Of a stretch of 7,018 nt of DNA, positions 1 through 5,874 are shown one piece after another. The notes beneath the pieces were generated by a model. It was given only the letters and a program-made list of their open reading frames with translations, searched no databases and had not been told where the DNA came from. The first letter of the stretch is position 1. Every line of letters begins with the position of its first letter. The position numbers and the translations under genes are program-made. Source of the stretch: Tannerella sp. (GTDB lineage Bacteria > Bacteroidota > Bacteroidia > Bacteroidales > Tannerellaceae). The DNA lies in contig JAITNE010000193.1 in NCBI GenBank assembly GCA_031290635.1, positions 1 through 7,018 on the forward strand. The letters run 5' to 3'.

Positions 1-1208
1 CGTATGGAGGATACGAGTTTGTCTGTGGAGGTGAATACATCTACGTTCCAGACGTGCGAGGAGCGACCTTTGTGGAGGATTGTGCCTACAGCGCGGACGG
101 TATCGCCCTCGTGAGCCGACGATAGATGATTGCCGCTGACTTGCATGCCTACCATTACCTCGTCAGGATTGCAGAGTATCAACGAGCCAAGACCGGCTAC
201 CGTCTCGGCTAAAGCCAGCGTCGCTCCTCCGTGCAGTATGCCGAAAGGCTGACGTGTGCGGCTATCGACGGGCATCGTCGCCTCTACGCGGTCATACGAA
301 GCATAAGTGTATTGTATGCCTAAATGTCCCATCAGAGCGTGCTTTGCCGATTCGTTGAGGCTCTCTAATGAAATAGCTGCCGGACGTAACTCCGAGATTA
401 CTGCCGTCTCAATTGCTACCGCGACGCCATCTTCCTCGTTTGTAAGCGTTACGCGGTCGGCGCAGGCTTTGACCGATTCCTGAGCATTACCCATAGCGAC
501 GCCCAGACCAACTAACTGCAACATGGTAACATCGCAGACGCCATCACCGATTGCAATCACCTTATCCGGCTCTATTCCAATCTTTTCGAGCAGAATACTC
601 AACGAATTAGCCTTGTCGATAAATGGCGGCGCAACTTCGAGGAAGTAATCCTCCGAACGGAATACGTCAAGTTCGCCTGCCAGACGGCGTTTCCAATGAT
701 TTTCAAGTTCGGCTATCGCTTCCGTATTATCGCTGGTCAGCATACATTTATATGGCGCATCATTTGCATTAATCACAGACGCCACATTTATAACCTCGTT
801 CAGTCGCATGCCGTTCAGTTCGGCCTCGCGCACAATATGAGGGTTGCTTATATCGTTAGTATAGATGCTGTCGTTCTTATAAGTGAAGAAACCGAAGCCG
901 TACTGTGCCGCCTTGCGTTCGAGGTAAGGAATCATGCCTGCATTGACACGTTTCTCGTACATTACCTCGCCCGTCGCCATGTTGATTATTTGCCCGCCGT
1001 TGTACGAAAGCACATAGCCGCCATACTTGTCGAGTTCAATATCCTTAGCTACAGGCAGGAGACCGAAAGTAGGGCGACCCGAAGCCAGCGCCAAGCGTAC
1101 ACCCATCTGCTGCACCTTAATAAGCGTAGCTCTCATGCGGGCGGTGATTATGTTGTCGTTGTTGAGAAGAGTGCCGTCAACATCCAGCACAATAAGTTTG
1201 TAATCCAT
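1..1208 (-). CDS. Cof-type HAD phosphatase fused to PaaI/MenI-like hotdog thioesterase (3' end beyond window)
   Basis: The reading frame is open from an ATG at 1208 to the left edge (402 codons, no stop), so the C-terminus is missing. Residues 1 to about 265 are a HAD-IIB (Cof) phosphatase. They show motif I DVDGT (9-13, nucleophile D9), motif II SGRP (43-46), motif III lysine K199 and motif IV GDGVCD (221-226). Most Cof proteins have Asn where this one has Cys225, but both motif IV aspartates are present. Residues from about 285 are a hotdog acyl-CoA thioesterase of the EntH/YdiI (MenI) type, with FGILHGGATLALAET (322-336; likely catalytic E335), VSGNHLSSA (357-365) and HKGRSSHVW (379-387). 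By family knowledge the first half dephosphorylates small phosphometabolites and the second cleaves an acyl-CoA, possibly 1,4-dihydroxy-2-naphthoyl-CoA of menaquinone synthesis. No signal peptide is seen, so it is likely cytoplasmic. It lies 24 bp after the lsrF-like gene, probably in one operon. The domain calls are firm; the substrates are inferred. Confidence 0.9.
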   Translation of the reverse strand, partial: MDYKLIVLDVDGTLLNNDNIITARMRATLIKVQQMGVRLALASGRPTFGLLPVAKDIELDKYGGYVLSYNGGQIINMATGEVMYEKRVNAGMIPYLERKAAQYGFGFFTYKNDSIYTNDISNPHIVREAELNGMRLNEVINVASVINANDAPYKCMLTSDNTEAIAELENHWKRRLAGELDVFRSEDYFLEVAPPFIDKANSLSILLEKIGIEPDKVIAIGDGVCDVTMLQLVGLGVAMGNAQESVKACADRVTLTNEEDGVAVAIETAVISELRPAAISLESLNESAKHALMGHLGIQYTYASYDRVEATMPVDSRTRQPFGILHGGATLALAETVAGLGSLILCNPDEVMVGMQVSGNHLSSAHEGDTVRAVGTILHKGRSSHVWNVDVFTSTDKLVSSI

Positions 1209-1232
1209 TGTTTTAAGTTTTTAATTAATTAG

Positions 1233-2099
1233 TTATGAGCCTGACAGTTCACGAAACATACGAAAAGCGTCGTCAGGAAAGAGCGAGTCGTGGACGATAC
1301 CCGATATTGAGCGTATCATTGCTACGGGCGACGACGACTGAAACACGTTCCTGCCTACGTCGATACCGGCAGCTCCCTCGCTGATAGCGCGGCAATACGT
1401 TTCGAGCGCTTTCTGTTCCGTCATCTTCTTGCCGCCGGCTACTATCACCGGCACAGGGCAGTTGTTCATTACCCGAGCAAAGTTTTTCTCGGTATAATAT
1501 GTCTTGATGATAGAAGCTCCATTCTCGGCGCAGACGCGGGCAAACATTGCATAGTAAGCGGCGTCGCGCTCCTGATGGTTAATGGGGACGACGGCCATGA
1601 CCGGTATGTCGTACCTGTTGCCGGCGTCAACTGCAGCCGACAGGTTGGCTATCATGCGGGCTTCCTGCTTGTCGCCGAGCGCCACCGTTACAGCTATTGC
1701 AGAGGCGTTGAGGCGCAAGGCTTCGGTTATGTCTATCAGACTGTCGTTGTTAAGCTCGGACAACTCTGTCGAGCCTGCCGAAAAACGCAGACATACGGGC
1801 TTGCGACTGCTCACCGGAACTATCGAGCGCACTACTCCTCGCGTACATATTATGGAATCGGAGAAATGTATCAACGGCACGATTGAAGCGCTTAGACTGT
1901 CGATGCCGGTAGTAGTCGCCATTATCGAACCATGGTCGAAAGCGAGCATCACTGTTCGTCCGGTCTTGGGATTGAATATGCGGCTAAGTCGATTTTTCAT
2001 TCCCCAGCCTGCATTGTCCATGCCTTTGAGGAAGCAGGAATAGTCGGTCGGCGTCATACTGTCGCTCGTGTCGAGCATCAATTCTTCTTTTTCAGTCAT
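1233..2099 (-). CDS. lsrF: LsrF-like class I aldolase/thiolase (DeoC/FbaB superfamily)
   Basis: This 288-residue protein closely matches Escherichia coli LsrF (about 291 residues) as I recall its sequence. Shared blocks include RLSRIFNPKTG (37-47), VMLAFDHG (50-57), CTRG (85-88), IIKTYYTEK (197-205), PVPVIVAGGKK (215-225) and GIDVGRNVFQSSSPVAM (245-261). K199 aligns with the Schiff-base lysine K203 of LsrF. LsrF moves an acetyl group from 3-hydroxy-5-phosphonooxypentane-2,4-dione to CoA, giving dihydroxyacetone phosphate and acetyl-CoA in AI-2 breakdown. None of the transporter, kinase or LsrG genes of an lsr operon is adjacent, so the substrate here may differ. The ATG at 2099 is chosen because it gives the family's usual N-terminal length; a second ATG at codon 8 is possible. 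No signal peptide is seen. The HAD-thioesterase gene follows after 24 bp and is probably co-transcribed. Another FbaB-like aldolase activity cannot be excluded. Confidence 0.85.
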   Translation of the reverse strand: MTEKEELMLDTSDSMTPTDYSCFLKGMDNAGWGMKNRLSRIFNPKTGRTVMLAFDHGSIMATTTGIDSLSASIVPLIHFSDSIICTRGVVRSIVPVSSRKPVCLRFSAGSTELSELNNDSLIDITEALRLNASAIAVTVALGDKQEARMIANLSAAVDAGNRYDIPVMAVVPINHQERDAAYYAMFARVCAENGASIIKTYYTEKNFARVMNNCPVPVIVAGGKKMTEQKALETYCRAISEGAAGIDVGRNVFQSSSPVAMIRSISGIVHDSLFPDDAFRMFRELSGS

Positions 2100-2127
2100 A
2101 AAGAGTTCTTTTAAAAAGTTCAGTCAT
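2092..2127 (-). other. Possible 11-codon upstream ORF overlapping the lsrF start
   Basis: An ATG at 2127 opens a short frame, MTELFKRTLYD, whose TGA (2094-2092) lies just past the lsrF ATG (2099) in a different frame. The 11 bases around both start codons are identical on the minus strand (TTATGACTGAA, at 2129-2119 and 2101-2091). Translation of this frame would stop on top of the lsrF start, allowing coupling or interference. It could equally be a small chance duplication; nothing shows that it is translated. Confidence 0.2.
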
Positions 2128-2130
2128 AAC

Positions 2131-2159
2131 GTTTTCGTTTACAAGGTTTTCGTTTACAA
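2131..2159. repeat. Two 14-bp direct repeats upstream of lsrF
   Basis: GTTTTCGTTTACAA occurs exactly at 2131-2144 and again at 2146-2159, a 15-bp period. The pair lies 32-60 bp upstream of the lsrF start, and the distal copy overlaps the T-tract of the ompA terminator. The position suits a regulator site or part of the lsrF promoter region, but no convincing TAnnTTTG element could be placed here. A chance tandem duplication is the alternative. Confidence 0.5.
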
Positions 2160-2191
2160 AAGAGGTCGGCAGGCTTAACCCCACCGACCTC
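2158..2191 (-). terminator. Intrinsic terminator of the ompA-family gene
   Basis: On the minus strand, GAGGTCGG (2191-2184) pairs perfectly with CCGACCTC (2169-2162) around a 14-base loop, and TTTT (2161-2158) follows directly. The hairpin starts 28 bases after the TAG stop (2222-2220) of the OmpA gene. It probably separates that gene from the lsrF operon. The T-tract is short, so some read-through is possible. Confidence 0.75.
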
Positions 2192-2219
2192 AAATGATAA
2201 ACAGAATAATAACAATACA

Positions 2220-3386
2220 CTATTTATTAGTGTCCATAATAACAACGCGGTTCCAGTTGTTGATTTCGTATGGCTGCTGGGTATCGCCCTTCCACTCAAT
2301 CGAAATCTTATCTGTCGGGATACCGTATTTCTCGTTCAAACGCTTTGCTACCGTCTTGGCGCGTCTTTCGGAAAGACCCTGGTTATAGTCGGCAGTACCG
2401 GTATTCTTGTCTGCATATCCAACAACCTTAACAGACAAACTGTGCTTCTTGATATATTCTGATGTGTTGAATATGAAGCCTTCCTGATTCTTATCTATAA
2501 CCGAACTGTTCAAGCGGAAGAATACAACGTTCTTCAGGCTTTCGACAGATTCGACGACAGGAACTGCTTTCGGGCAGTCGGGACAAGATTTAGGACGTTT
2601 ACTCAACTCATCGTTCTGAGCGCGCAATGCGTTAATCTGCGAGTTGAGGTCGTTCAGCAGGTCATAATCCATAGGTTCGATAACTTCGAAGTCGGTGCGA
2701 CCAAGCTTGAAGTTAAAACCTGCCAAGCCCTGAAATACCCGATCTTCTTCCTGACCCATGTCGATACGGTTGAATGCCTCGTTGTAGAGACCGTACTGAC
2801 CTTCGAGGAAGAGATCTACACGCTGGCTCAGACGGATTGGTATCTGAATTCCCAAGTTGACGGACGGCGATTCCGAGCGTTTGAACTCTTGCGAGTACTT
2901 ACCGGCGCGAATAGCATAGCCGACGCCGGCAAACGGAATGATACGAACTACTTTCTTCTCGTTGTAAGGAGCCCAGTAGTTAGTGATGTCCAACATAAGA
3001 TCGGCGTGCAGGTTTCCATACATGAAATCCTGCTGGGTCAAAGTCCTTGAAAGACTTCCGCCTTGAATGGCATAGTAGAAATTCTTCAACTGACCGCCAT
3101 TAAACTGCAGACGATAAGCGAAATATGGATTATACCACTTTCCTACCGATAGAGCGCCTGCCCAATTCAAACGGTCGCCTAAAGCAGCCTCGCCGTTCTG
3201 ATCACCGAAGTACGCGCTCAAACCTCCGCCAAGCGAAATGAATACGTTGTCGGTAGCAGCGTTCTTCTTAAAGTTCGTTTTAGAACCATTTTCCGTACTA
3301 AAACCTACTTGCGGCTGATATTGCTGTGCTGTAACAGTCATCATTGCGCCACATAAAAAAGCAAACAGTAAAACCTTAATTTTCAT
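2220..3386 (-). CDS. OmpA-family outer membrane protein with peptidoglycan-binding C-terminal domain
   Basis: This 388-residue protein starts with a signal peptide (KIKVLLFAFLCGAMMTVTA, cleavage likely after A20). Residues about 47-230 have the alternating, aromatic-rich pattern of an eight-stranded beta-barrel. Residues 240-265 (LLNDLNSQINALRAQNDEL) look like a short coiled coil, followed by the cysteine pair CPDC (268-271). Residues about 284-386 form an OmpA C-terminal domain with GYAD (323-326) and YNQGLSERRAKTV (334-346). D326 and R342 match the residues that bind diaminopimelate in E. coli OmpA. The protein should anchor the outer membrane to peptidoglycan. Length and layout fit the Omp40/41 (Pgm6/Pgm7) proteins of Porphyromonas gingivalis, as I recall them. 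It appears monocistronic, with its own upstream promoter and a downstream hairpin terminator. The family is certain; whether it forms pores or oligomers is inferred. Confidence 0.93.
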   Translation of the reverse strand: MKIKVLLFAFLCGAMMTVTAQQYQPQVGFSTENGSKTNFKKNAATDNVFISLGGGLSAYFGDQNGEAALGDRLNWAGALSVGKWYNPYFAYRLQFNGGQLKNFYYAIQGGSLSRTLTQQDFMYGNLHADLMLDITNYWAPYNEKKVVRIIPFAGVGYAIRAGKYSQEFKRSESPSVNLGIQIPIRLSQRVDLFLEGQYGLYNEAFNRIDMGQEEDRVFQGLAGFNFKLGRTDFEVIEPMDYDLLNDLNSQINALRAQNDELSKRPKSCPDCPKAVPVVESVESLKNVVFFRLNSSVIDKNQEGFIFNTSEYIKKHSLSVKVVGYADKNTGTADYNQGLSERRAKTVAKRLNEKYGIPTDKISIEWKGDTQQPYEINNWNRVVIMDTNK

Positions 3387-3464
3387 AATTATACAATTTT
3401 AATTTGACATAAATAATCATACTTTCAGTACGATTTCCCGAAGAAAATCGAACAAATTTACGTG

Positions 3465-3472
3465 CAAAGATA
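3465..3472 (-). promoter_or_regulatory. Bacteroidota-type -7 element of the ompA-family gene
   Basis: TATCTTTG on the minus strand is an exact match to the Bacteroidota -7 form TAnnTTTG. It lies about 79 bases upstream of the ATG at 3386, implying a leader of roughly 70 bases. No clear TTTG is found at -33; that region is a T-rich run, which is common at strong promoters of this phylum. The leader is AT-rich, with no evident Shine-Dalgarno sequence. Confidence 0.65.
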
Positions 3473-3527
3473 AAGGCTTTTTGTTATATAAAAAAATTTT
3501 TGGGCGTTTTTTTTTGCTCTCCTTGCG

Positions 3528-3591
3528 AAAAAAAAATCTTCTCGGATATAATTATCTGATAATCAATATTCTAAAAATTACGTTTTCGAGA
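3528..3591 (-). terminator. Possible weak terminator downstream of rfbA
   Basis: On the minus strand, TCTCG (3591-3587) can pair with CGAGA (3544-3540), with an inner TAATT/AATTA pairing. A run of nine T residues (3536-3528) follows three bases later. The stem is short and the loop long, so folding strength is doubtful. Its position, about 40 bases after the rfbA stop and before the ompA promoter, is where a terminator would be expected. Confidence 0.35.
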
Positions 3592-3616
3592 TTATTTTTC
3601 AACACGTATATCTGCC

Positions 3617-3651
3617 TTCAAACTTCTGATTTCTACCTTCTATCTTCTAAT
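3617..3651. repeat. Degenerate heptamer repeat (TTCTAAT-like) at the rfbA 3' end
   Basis: Five consecutive 7-bp units read on the plus strand as TTCAAAC, TTCTGAT, TTCTACC, TTCTATC and TTCTAAT. The rfbA stop (3635-3633) lies inside the third unit, so the last residues of that protein are encoded by the repeat. It is a diverged version of the cleaner copy at 4621-4648. Confidence 0.7.
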
Positions 3652-4508
3652 TTAATCAAGTATTGTCCGTAAGGATTTTTGAGCATAGGTTCGGCGAGGG
3701 CATGCAGTTTGACCGCATCTATCCAGCCATTGCGATAGGCTATCTCTTCGAGGCAGGCTATCTTTAAACCCTGACGGCTCTCGATTACTTCTACGAAAGT
3801 TGACGCTTCCGAGAGGGATGCGTGCGTGCCGGTATCCAGCCAGGCAAAGCCGCGTCCTAATAATTTGACTTTAAGCGCATTATCCTCAAGGAAACACTGA
3901 TTGACGGTAGTGATTTCAAGTTCGCCGCGAGCTGAAGGTTTGATGCTGCGCGCTACCTCAACGACGCGGTTAGGATAGAAATATAGCCCTACGACGGCGT
4001 AGTTCGACTTGGGGTGCTGCGGTTTCTCTTCTATGCTCGTTACGTTGCCGGATTCATCAAAAGCAGCTACTCCGTAGCGTTCGGGGTCGTTGACGTAATA
4101 ACCGAAGACGGTAGCATTGCCCTGTTTGATGTTCTCGACTGCATCGCAAAGCATCTGCGAAAAGCTCTGACCATAGAAGATATTATCGCCCAGCACAAGG
4201 CATACGCTATCTGCGCCGATGAAGTCTGCGCCGATGATAAAAGCCTGCGCTAATCCGTCGGGCGAGGGTTGCTCGGCATACTCGAAACGGACGCCGAAAT
4301 CGCTTCCGTCGCCAAGCAGACGGCGAAAGCCCGGCAAGTCCTGAGGCGTTGAGATGATAAGTATCTCGCGTATCCCTGCCAGCATCAAGACCGAGATAGG
4401 ATAATATATCATCGGCTTGTCATAAACGGGAAGCATCTGCTTCGAGACCCCTTTGGTGATAGGGTACAAACGTGTGCCGGACCCACCGGCTAAAACTATT
4501 CCTTTCAT
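3633..4508 (-). CDS. rfbA: Glucose-1-phosphate thymidylyltransferase (RmlA/RfbA)
   Basis: The 291-residue product has the full length and motifs of RmlA, which joins dTTP and glucose-1-phosphate to make dTDP-glucose, the first step of dTDP-L-rhamnose synthesis. The nucleotide-binding loop is [11 protein letters not shown] (6-16), followed by [16 protein letters not shown] (22-37). Metal-binding D108 lies in LGDNIFYGQ (107-114). Further motifs are [21 protein letters not shown] (158-178), GELEITTVN (195-203) and WLDTGTH (223-229). It acts in the cytoplasm. No rmlB, rmlC or rmlD gene is adjacent; the upstream neighbour is a nucleotidyltransferase-kinase fusion that also fits sugar activation. 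The start at 4508 puts the binding loop at the usual place. The final residues, LEDRR, are encoded by a heptamer repeat containing the stop codon, so the end may have been set by repeat insertion. The enzyme family is very clear. Confidence 0.96.
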   Translation of the reverse strand: MKGIVLAGGSGTRLYPITKGVSKQMLPVYDKPMIYYPISVLMLAGIREILIISTPQDLPGFRRLLGDGSDFGVRFEYAEQPSPDGLAQAFIIGADFIGADSVCLVLGDNIFYGQSFSQMLCDAVENIKQGNATVFGYYVNDPERYGVAAFDESGNVTSIEEKPQHPKSNYAVVGLYFYPNRVVEVARSIKPSARGELEITTVNQCFLEDNALKVKLLGRGFAWLDTGTHASLSEASTFVEVIESRQGLKIACLEEIAYRNGWIDAVKLHALAEPMLKNPYGQYLIKLEDRR

Positions 4509-4526
4509 ACTTAATATCTATTTTCT

Positions 4527-4617
4527 GTTATTGCGAGGTACTTTCTCCCCGTCATTGGTAGCGAACTCCCCGTCATTGCGAGCAAATTCCCCGTCATTGC
4601 GAGGTACGAAGCAATCT
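4527..4617. repeat. Degenerate 21-bp tandem array of a GTCATTGCGAG element
   Basis: Four imperfect units start at 4527, 4551, 4572 and 4593 (lengths 24, 21, 21 and about 25). Most begin GTCATTGCGAG or a near variant, and the first three end in CCCC. The last unit carries an inverted pair, ATTGC (4596-4600) and GCAAT (4611-4615), around a 10-base loop, so it can form a small hairpin. From memory, GTCATTGCGAGG...GAAGCAATC is a dispersed intergenic repeat in several unrelated bacteria. It lies between the fusion gene and rfbA and abuts the heptamer repeat. No T-tract follows the hairpin, so it is not called a terminator. Confidence 0.8.
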
Positions 4618-4620
4618 AAT

Positions 4621-4648
4621 TTCTAACTTCTAATTTCTAATTTCTAAT
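4621..4648. repeat. Heptamer tandem repeat (TTCTAAT)4 at the 3' end of the fusion gene
   Basis: Four 7-bp units lie on the plus strand: TTCTAAC followed by three exact copies of TTCTAAT. Read on the minus strand, the unit is ATTAGAA. The TAG stop of the nucleotidyltransferase-kinase gene (4646-4644) falls in the last unit. Because 7 is not a multiple of 3, TAG on the minus strand and TAA on the plus strand pass through all three frames within three units. Confidence 0.85.
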
Positions 4649-5780
4649 TCTTCCTGATTCTTATTCTTATTGCATTCTTGACCGGTTTCTCGCTGATAAA
4701 GATAAGGTAGCCTCCGCCGCCGGCGCCAGATATCTTCCATCCTAAAACATCCGATTTATACCTGTCCAGCTCTGTCCGCACATCTTCAGGAAGCATGTTG
4801 GGAAACATCGCTATCTGTGCTTCGAAGCTTGCTACCGATGCACGTCCCCATGCTCCGGCGTCGCGGTCAGTTATAGCCTGCCAGCACGCTTCGGTAGCAA
4901 TACTGAGCGCTTTAGCCTTTACTGCGTTTATACTTTTGCCGGTCAGGACGTCGAATGATTCCCGTCGCGGATACTGCGGCACGAGCCACAGGCGTTGCTC
5001 TATCCACGTCAGCAAATCGCTGTCGGTGATGCTGTCAATCTTTACAGGCCAGTATCCGTCGTTGTAGTGGAAGCGGTTCAAGCCGGGCATCACTATCCCC
5101 AGCGAGTCCTGCGAACCGCTGACATACTGTGTTCCGGGCGGGTTCTCGAAGCAGAACAGAGTGCGACCAAGTATCTCACGGTTGCCTTCGGGTATGTCGG
5201 TGTGCCACATTTCAATAGCTTTCTTGCGCGAGCTTGTTGACATGCCGCTACGGTCGTTGAATTCGTAGTCAGGCTCGACGCAAATCGTTATGACAGCGCC
5301 GGGGTAAAGTTTGTTGACATACGGCTGATCTAACCAGCCACCCGCCAAATCAAGGCGATAAGGAATAAGACATTCATTGCGCAGAGCCGAAGTAGAGCGA
5401 GTCGGCAGGCCGCTGTGCGGGATACGTTTGCTGACGACATACCGTATGCCGAGTTCGTTGCAGAACCGCTCTTTAGCAGGCGAGTGTCCATCGCTGTTGA
5501 CGAAGAAAATGTCAGGCTGCAGGCGGCGCACGTCGTCGATGAAATCCAATATCCCGCTACCGCTGTTTATCCACGCATCTTTCACGACTTTCAACGCGCT
5601 TACCATATATAATCTTTCGGCGTCGGTATTGATGGTCTTGCGTGCTTTCAGTTCGTCGATAGTTTTGTCTGAACCTATGCCCACATAGAGGTCGCCATAG
5701 GTTGCGGCCTCCTCAAAGAAGGCCACATGACCGCTGTGAAGCATATCATAGCATCCGCTTACAAAAACTTTTTGTTTCAT
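4644..5780 (-). CDS. Bifunctional nucleotidyltransferase / GHMP sugar kinase fusion
   Basis: The product has 378 residues and two domains. Residues 1 to about 135 are a cytidylyltransferase-like (TagD/HldE-C type) domain with SGCYDMLHSGH (8-18; signature H15/H18), GIGSDKTI (34-41), a KARKTIN loop (45-51) and the C-terminal RSTSALR motif (128-134). Residues about 138-378 form a GHMP kinase domain with PYRLDLAGGWLDQP (140-153), a glycine/serine loop RSGMSTSSRKKA (177-188) and the closing motif WKISGAGGGGYLIF (348-361). The kinase half is short, about 240 residues, and its second motif departs from the usual PxxxGLGSSA. By analogy with HldE and Fkp it may phosphorylate a sugar and then form a nucleotide-sugar, but the sugar is unknown. 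rfbA follows after 135 bp of repeats. The start is supported by a promoter element just upstream. The C-terminus, IRIRIRKN, runs into a heptamer repeat and may be altered. Both domains are clear; the substrate is not. Confidence 0.88.
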   Translation of the reverse strand: MKQKVFVSGCYDMLHSGHVAFFEEAATYGDLYVGIGSDKTIDELKARKTINTDAERLYMVSALKVVKDAWINSGSGILDFIDDVRRLQPDIFFVNSDGHSPAKERFCNELGIRYVVSKRIPHSGLPTRSTSALRNECLIPYRLDLAGGWLDQPYVNKLYPGAVITICVEPDYEFNDRSGMSTSSRKKAIEMWHTDIPEGNREILGRTLFCFENPPGTQYVSGSQDSLGIVMPGLNRFHYNDGYWPVKIDSITDSDLLTWIEQRLWLVPQYPRRESFDVLTGKSINAVKAKALSIATEACWQAITDRDAGAWGRASVASFEAQIAMFPNMLPEDVRTELDRYKSDVLGWKISGAGGGGYLIFISEKPVKNAIRIRIRKN

Positions 5781-5801
5781 CTATAATAATTTTTTAGAGC
5801 A

Positions 5802-5809
5802 CAAAAGTA
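5802..5809 (-). promoter_or_regulatory. Bacteroidota-type -7 element of the nucleotidyltransferase-kinase gene
   Basis: TACTTTTG on the minus strand exactly matches TAnnTTTG and lies 21 bases upstream of the ATG at 5780, which would give a short leader. No clear TTTG is seen at the -33 position. It overlaps the spacing region of the oppositely directed kduI promoter, so the two genes may compete for RNA polymerase. Confidence 0.55.
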
Positions 5810-5816
5810 CGCATTT

Positions 5817-5848
5817 TTTGGTAGATATTAAATTTAATATTACCTTTA
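5817..5848 (+). promoter_or_regulatory. Candidate kduI promoter (TTTG-N20-TACCTTTA)
   Basis: TTTG (5817-5820) and TACCTTTA (5841-5848) are separated by 20 bases, the spacing expected for the Bacteroidota -33/-7 pair. The -7 box differs from consensus only in its last base. Transcription would start near 5853-5856, about 20 bases before the kduI ATG. A TTG codon at 5818, inside the promoter, is therefore not the gene start. No obvious catabolite or regulator operator could be identified. Confidence 0.6.
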
Positions 5849-5874
5849 CACCTTCAATTTATATCTTTTTTTAT

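Noticed and set aside
696..1232. A 178-codon plus-strand frame opposite the HAD-thioesterase gene
   Set aside because: The minus-strand frame has HAD motifs in the correct order over the same bases, so this is a shadow of codon bias.
1582..2043. Long plus-strand frames opposite the lsrF-like gene (up to 153 codons)
   Set aside because: They lie antisense to a gene with a clear family match. Their predicted proteins are low-complexity mixtures with no recognisable domain, and no promoter is seen.
3481..3672. A 63-codon plus-strand frame in the rfbA-ompA gap
   Set aside because: The region is AT-rich and made of homopolymer runs and repeat. The predicted peptide has no family features and overlaps the end of rfbA.
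4527..4617. The 21-bp tandem units as a CRISPR array
   Set aside because: Units abut one another, are degenerate and have no unique spacers of constant length. No cas gene is nearby.
4509..4643. A dedicated promoter for rfbA inside the repeat region
   Set aside because: The best minus-strand candidate, a TTTG followed about 22 bases later by TACCAATG, lacks the TTT core of the -7 box. Read-through from the fusion gene is as likely.
4644..5780. Calling the fusion HldE or Fkp outright
   Set aside because: HldE has a ribokinase-type kinase domain at its N-terminus, and Fkp is more than twice as long. Only the general transferase-plus-GHMP-kinase call is supported.
5818..5874. TTG start extending KduI by 19 residues
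   Set aside because: The extension is not family-like, and it overlaps the predicted promoter. The ATG at 5875 gives the expected length and N-terminus.
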